Made by a program: the position numbers and the translations under genes. The notes under the pieces were generated by a model. It had not been told where the DNA came from, ran no database searches, and worked only from the letters and a program-made list of their open reading frames with translations. Positions 62,902 through 64,000 of a stretch of 64,000 nucleotides of DNA are shown here, piece after piece. The stretch is taken from the NCBI RefSeq assembly GCF_001567585.1, contig NZ_LRQV01000014.1, forward strand, positions 1-64,000. The letters run 5' to 3'. Source of the stretch: Micromonospora rosaria (GTDB lineage Bacteria; Actinomycetota; Actinomycetes; Mycobacteriales; Micromonosporaceae). Each line of letters starts with the position of its first letter. Position 1 is the first letter of the stretch.

Positions 62902-63687
62902 TCAGCGGCCCAGGGCGTCGATGTCGCGCATCTCCTCGGCGGTCAGCGAGAACGAGAAGATGTCGGCGTTGGCGCGGATCCGCTCCGGGGTGACCGACTT
63001 GGGGATCACCACGATCTCGTGGTCGACGTGCCAGCGGAGCACCACCTGGGCCGGGGAGACGCCGTGCGCGGCGGCGATCCGGGTGAGCACCGGGTCGGCC
63101 AGGTCGCTGGTCTTGAACGGGCTGTACCCCTCCAGCACGATCCCCCGGTCCCGGTGCTCGCGGTGCCGCTGCCGGTCGTACAGGGACGGGCTCCACCGGA
63201 TCTGGTTGACCGCCGGGTTCTCGTCGGTCGCCTCGATCAGTTCGTCGAGTTGGGGCGTGGCGTAGTTGCTCACCCCGACCGCCCGGGTCAGCCCGGCGTC
63301 GCGGGCGGCGAGCATCTCCCGCCAGACCGGGACGCTGTCCGCCGGGTCGGAGGGGGGCCAGTGGACCAGCCAGAGGTCGACCTGGTCCAGGCCGAGCGCC
63401 CGCAGGCTCTCCTCGATGGTCTCCCGTTCCCGGCCGACCCGTTCCGGCGGCAGCTTGGTGGTGACGAAGACGTCCTCCCGGCGCAGCCCGCTCTCCCGTA
63501 TCGCCCGGCCGACCTCGGCCTCGTTGCCGTACATCGTGGCGGTGTCGACGTGCCGGTACCCGGCGTCGAGCGCGGCGAGCACGGCCTCGTACCCGGGCTC
63601 GCCGGTGGCCTGCCAGGTGCCGAAGCCGAGCAGGGGCATCCGGACGCCGCCCGGTAGCGCGACGGTGGGCTGGTCAAGGGTGGTCAT
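62902..63687 (-). CDS. Aldo/keto reductase (2,5-diketo-gluconate reductase type)
   Basis: The product is 261 aa. GYRHVDTATMYGNEAEVGRA gives catalytic Asp and Tyr, VFVTTKLPP the Lys and WLVHWPPSDP the His. VVIPKSVTPERIRANADIF binds NADPH. Unrelated in detail to the reductase at 52577. ATG 63687 lies seven nt after a TAGAAC -10-like box, so it is probably leaderless. Confidence 0.92.
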   Translation of the reverse strand: MTTLDQPTVALPGGVRMPLLGFGTWQATGEPGYEAVLAALDAGYRHVDTATMYGNEAEVGRAIRESGLRREDVFVTTKLPPERVGRERETIEESLRALGLDQVDLWLVHWPPSDPADSVPVWREMLAARDAGLTRAVGVSNYATPQLDELIEATDENPAVNQIRWSPSLYDRQRHREHRDRGIVLEGYSPFKTSDLADPVLTRIAAAHGVSPAQVVLRWHVDHEIVVIPKSVTPERIRANADIFSFSLTAEEMRDIDALGR

Positions 63688-63744
63688 GGCAGATGTTCTA
63701 CCCCCTGATCGCACGGGCGAACCCGGCCGGGTGGCGCAGACGCG

Positions 63745-63791
63745 CCGGAGCCCGGCGTCGACGCGTGGGTCGTCGACGCCGGGCTCCGGCC
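63745..63791 (-). terminator. Very strong hairpin terminator
   Basis: A 20-bp perfect stem (GCCGGAGCCCGGCGTCGACG and its complement) with a 7-nt loop, 50 nt after the stop of the partial gene at the right edge. Confidence 0.75.
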
Positions 63792-63841
63792 GGTGGTGCC
63801 GGCGGGACCGTGCCGTCCGTGCCGGGCACCGGGTGGTGAGG

Positions 63842-64000
63842 TCAGCGCCAGGTGATGTCGGAGGCGTTGTAGATGCAGTTGGTGCCCGTCCGCGCCCTCA
63901 CCGATCTTGGTGGGCTCGCTGCCCTTCGGCACACCCCGGTACTTCTCGTGGACCGTGGTGGTGGTCCCCGACCGCCCGCGCCCGGTGGAGTGCCGGGGCG
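63842..64000 (-). pseudogene. 3' end of a gene cut by the window edge, apparent frameshift
   Basis: Reading from the right edge, one frame gives HEKYRGVPKGSEPTKIGEGA and then changes character. A second frame gives TGTNCIYNASDITWR and a stop at 63842. Removing one G in the GGG run at 63885-63887 joins them into a natural-looking C-terminus with a single Cys. I do not recognise the family. It is either a frameshifted gene or a sequencing error. Confidence 0.45.

Overview
This 64 kb window comes from the chromosome of a high-GC filamentous actinobacterium, most likely Micromonospora or a close relative. The evidence is the roughly 73% GC coding style with strong third-position G/C, the many GTG starts, the frequent leaderless promoters (a TAGGGT/TAGGCT-type -10 box 6-8 nt before the start codon), and a dispersed GGAAGGGCCCC...GTTAAC element that I recall as common in that genus. 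Most of the window is ordinary chromosome with good gene calls. There is no prophage, insertion sequence or CRISPR array.

Left end (0.2-5.3 kb): a compact ribosomal-peptide (RiPP) operon on the minus strand. It encodes a small Cys/His protein, a radical SAM/SPASM maturase, a 60-residue precursor whose C-terminus is a hexapeptide repeat of aromatic-Asp-Asn/Ser motifs (a predicted multi-cyclophane peptide), and a pentapeptide-repeat protein. An XRE regulator is divergent, followed by a YdcF-like protein and an orphan Phd-like antitoxin. This is the most interesting system in the window.

5.5-25.7 kb: tRNA-Lys, two tandem L,D-transpeptidase lipoproteins, an F420/NADPH reductase-like protein, tRNA-His, oligoribonuclease, a GT87-type mannosyltransferase and a repeat-rich membrane protein. 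Next comes a copper/redox block (YcnI, CopC-CopD fusion, ECF sigma factor, MauE-like, DsbA-like, secreted membrane protein), a cobalt/nickel ECF transporter (cbiMNQO) with a clear promoter/operator, Bcp peroxiredoxin, a structurally odd tRNA with anticodon UAG, a GNAT protein, an expansin-like secreted protein and a methyltransferase.

25.8-48 kb: exopolysaccharide genes in two minus-strand blocks. The first holds a polyprenyl glycosylphosphotransferase, a membrane-anchored GH10 enzyme, a GT2, an O-antigen-ligase-like protein and a catalytically dead trypsin-like protein, with an LCP protein divergent. The second holds a second ligase-like protein, a glycosyltransferase, a flippase and a polysaccharide pyruvyltransferase. 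Between them lies a complete plus-strand histidine utilisation operon (RpiR regulator, hutU, an M20 amidohydrolase, hutF, hutI, hutH).

48-64 kb: rdgB-rph, an MBL-fold hydrolase, a cysteine pathway based on a sulfur carrier protein (mec-cysO-cysM), an aldo/keto reductase, clpS with a DUF2017 gene, NAD salvage (nicotinate phosphoribosyltransferase and nicotinamidase), an MFS transporter, ctaD, an FAD monooxygenase, and a GH12-CBM2 cellulase behind a CebR-like operator. The right end has an ATP-grasp gene remnant, a 46-bp perfect palindrome, a second aldo/keto reductase and a partial gene with an apparent frameshift.
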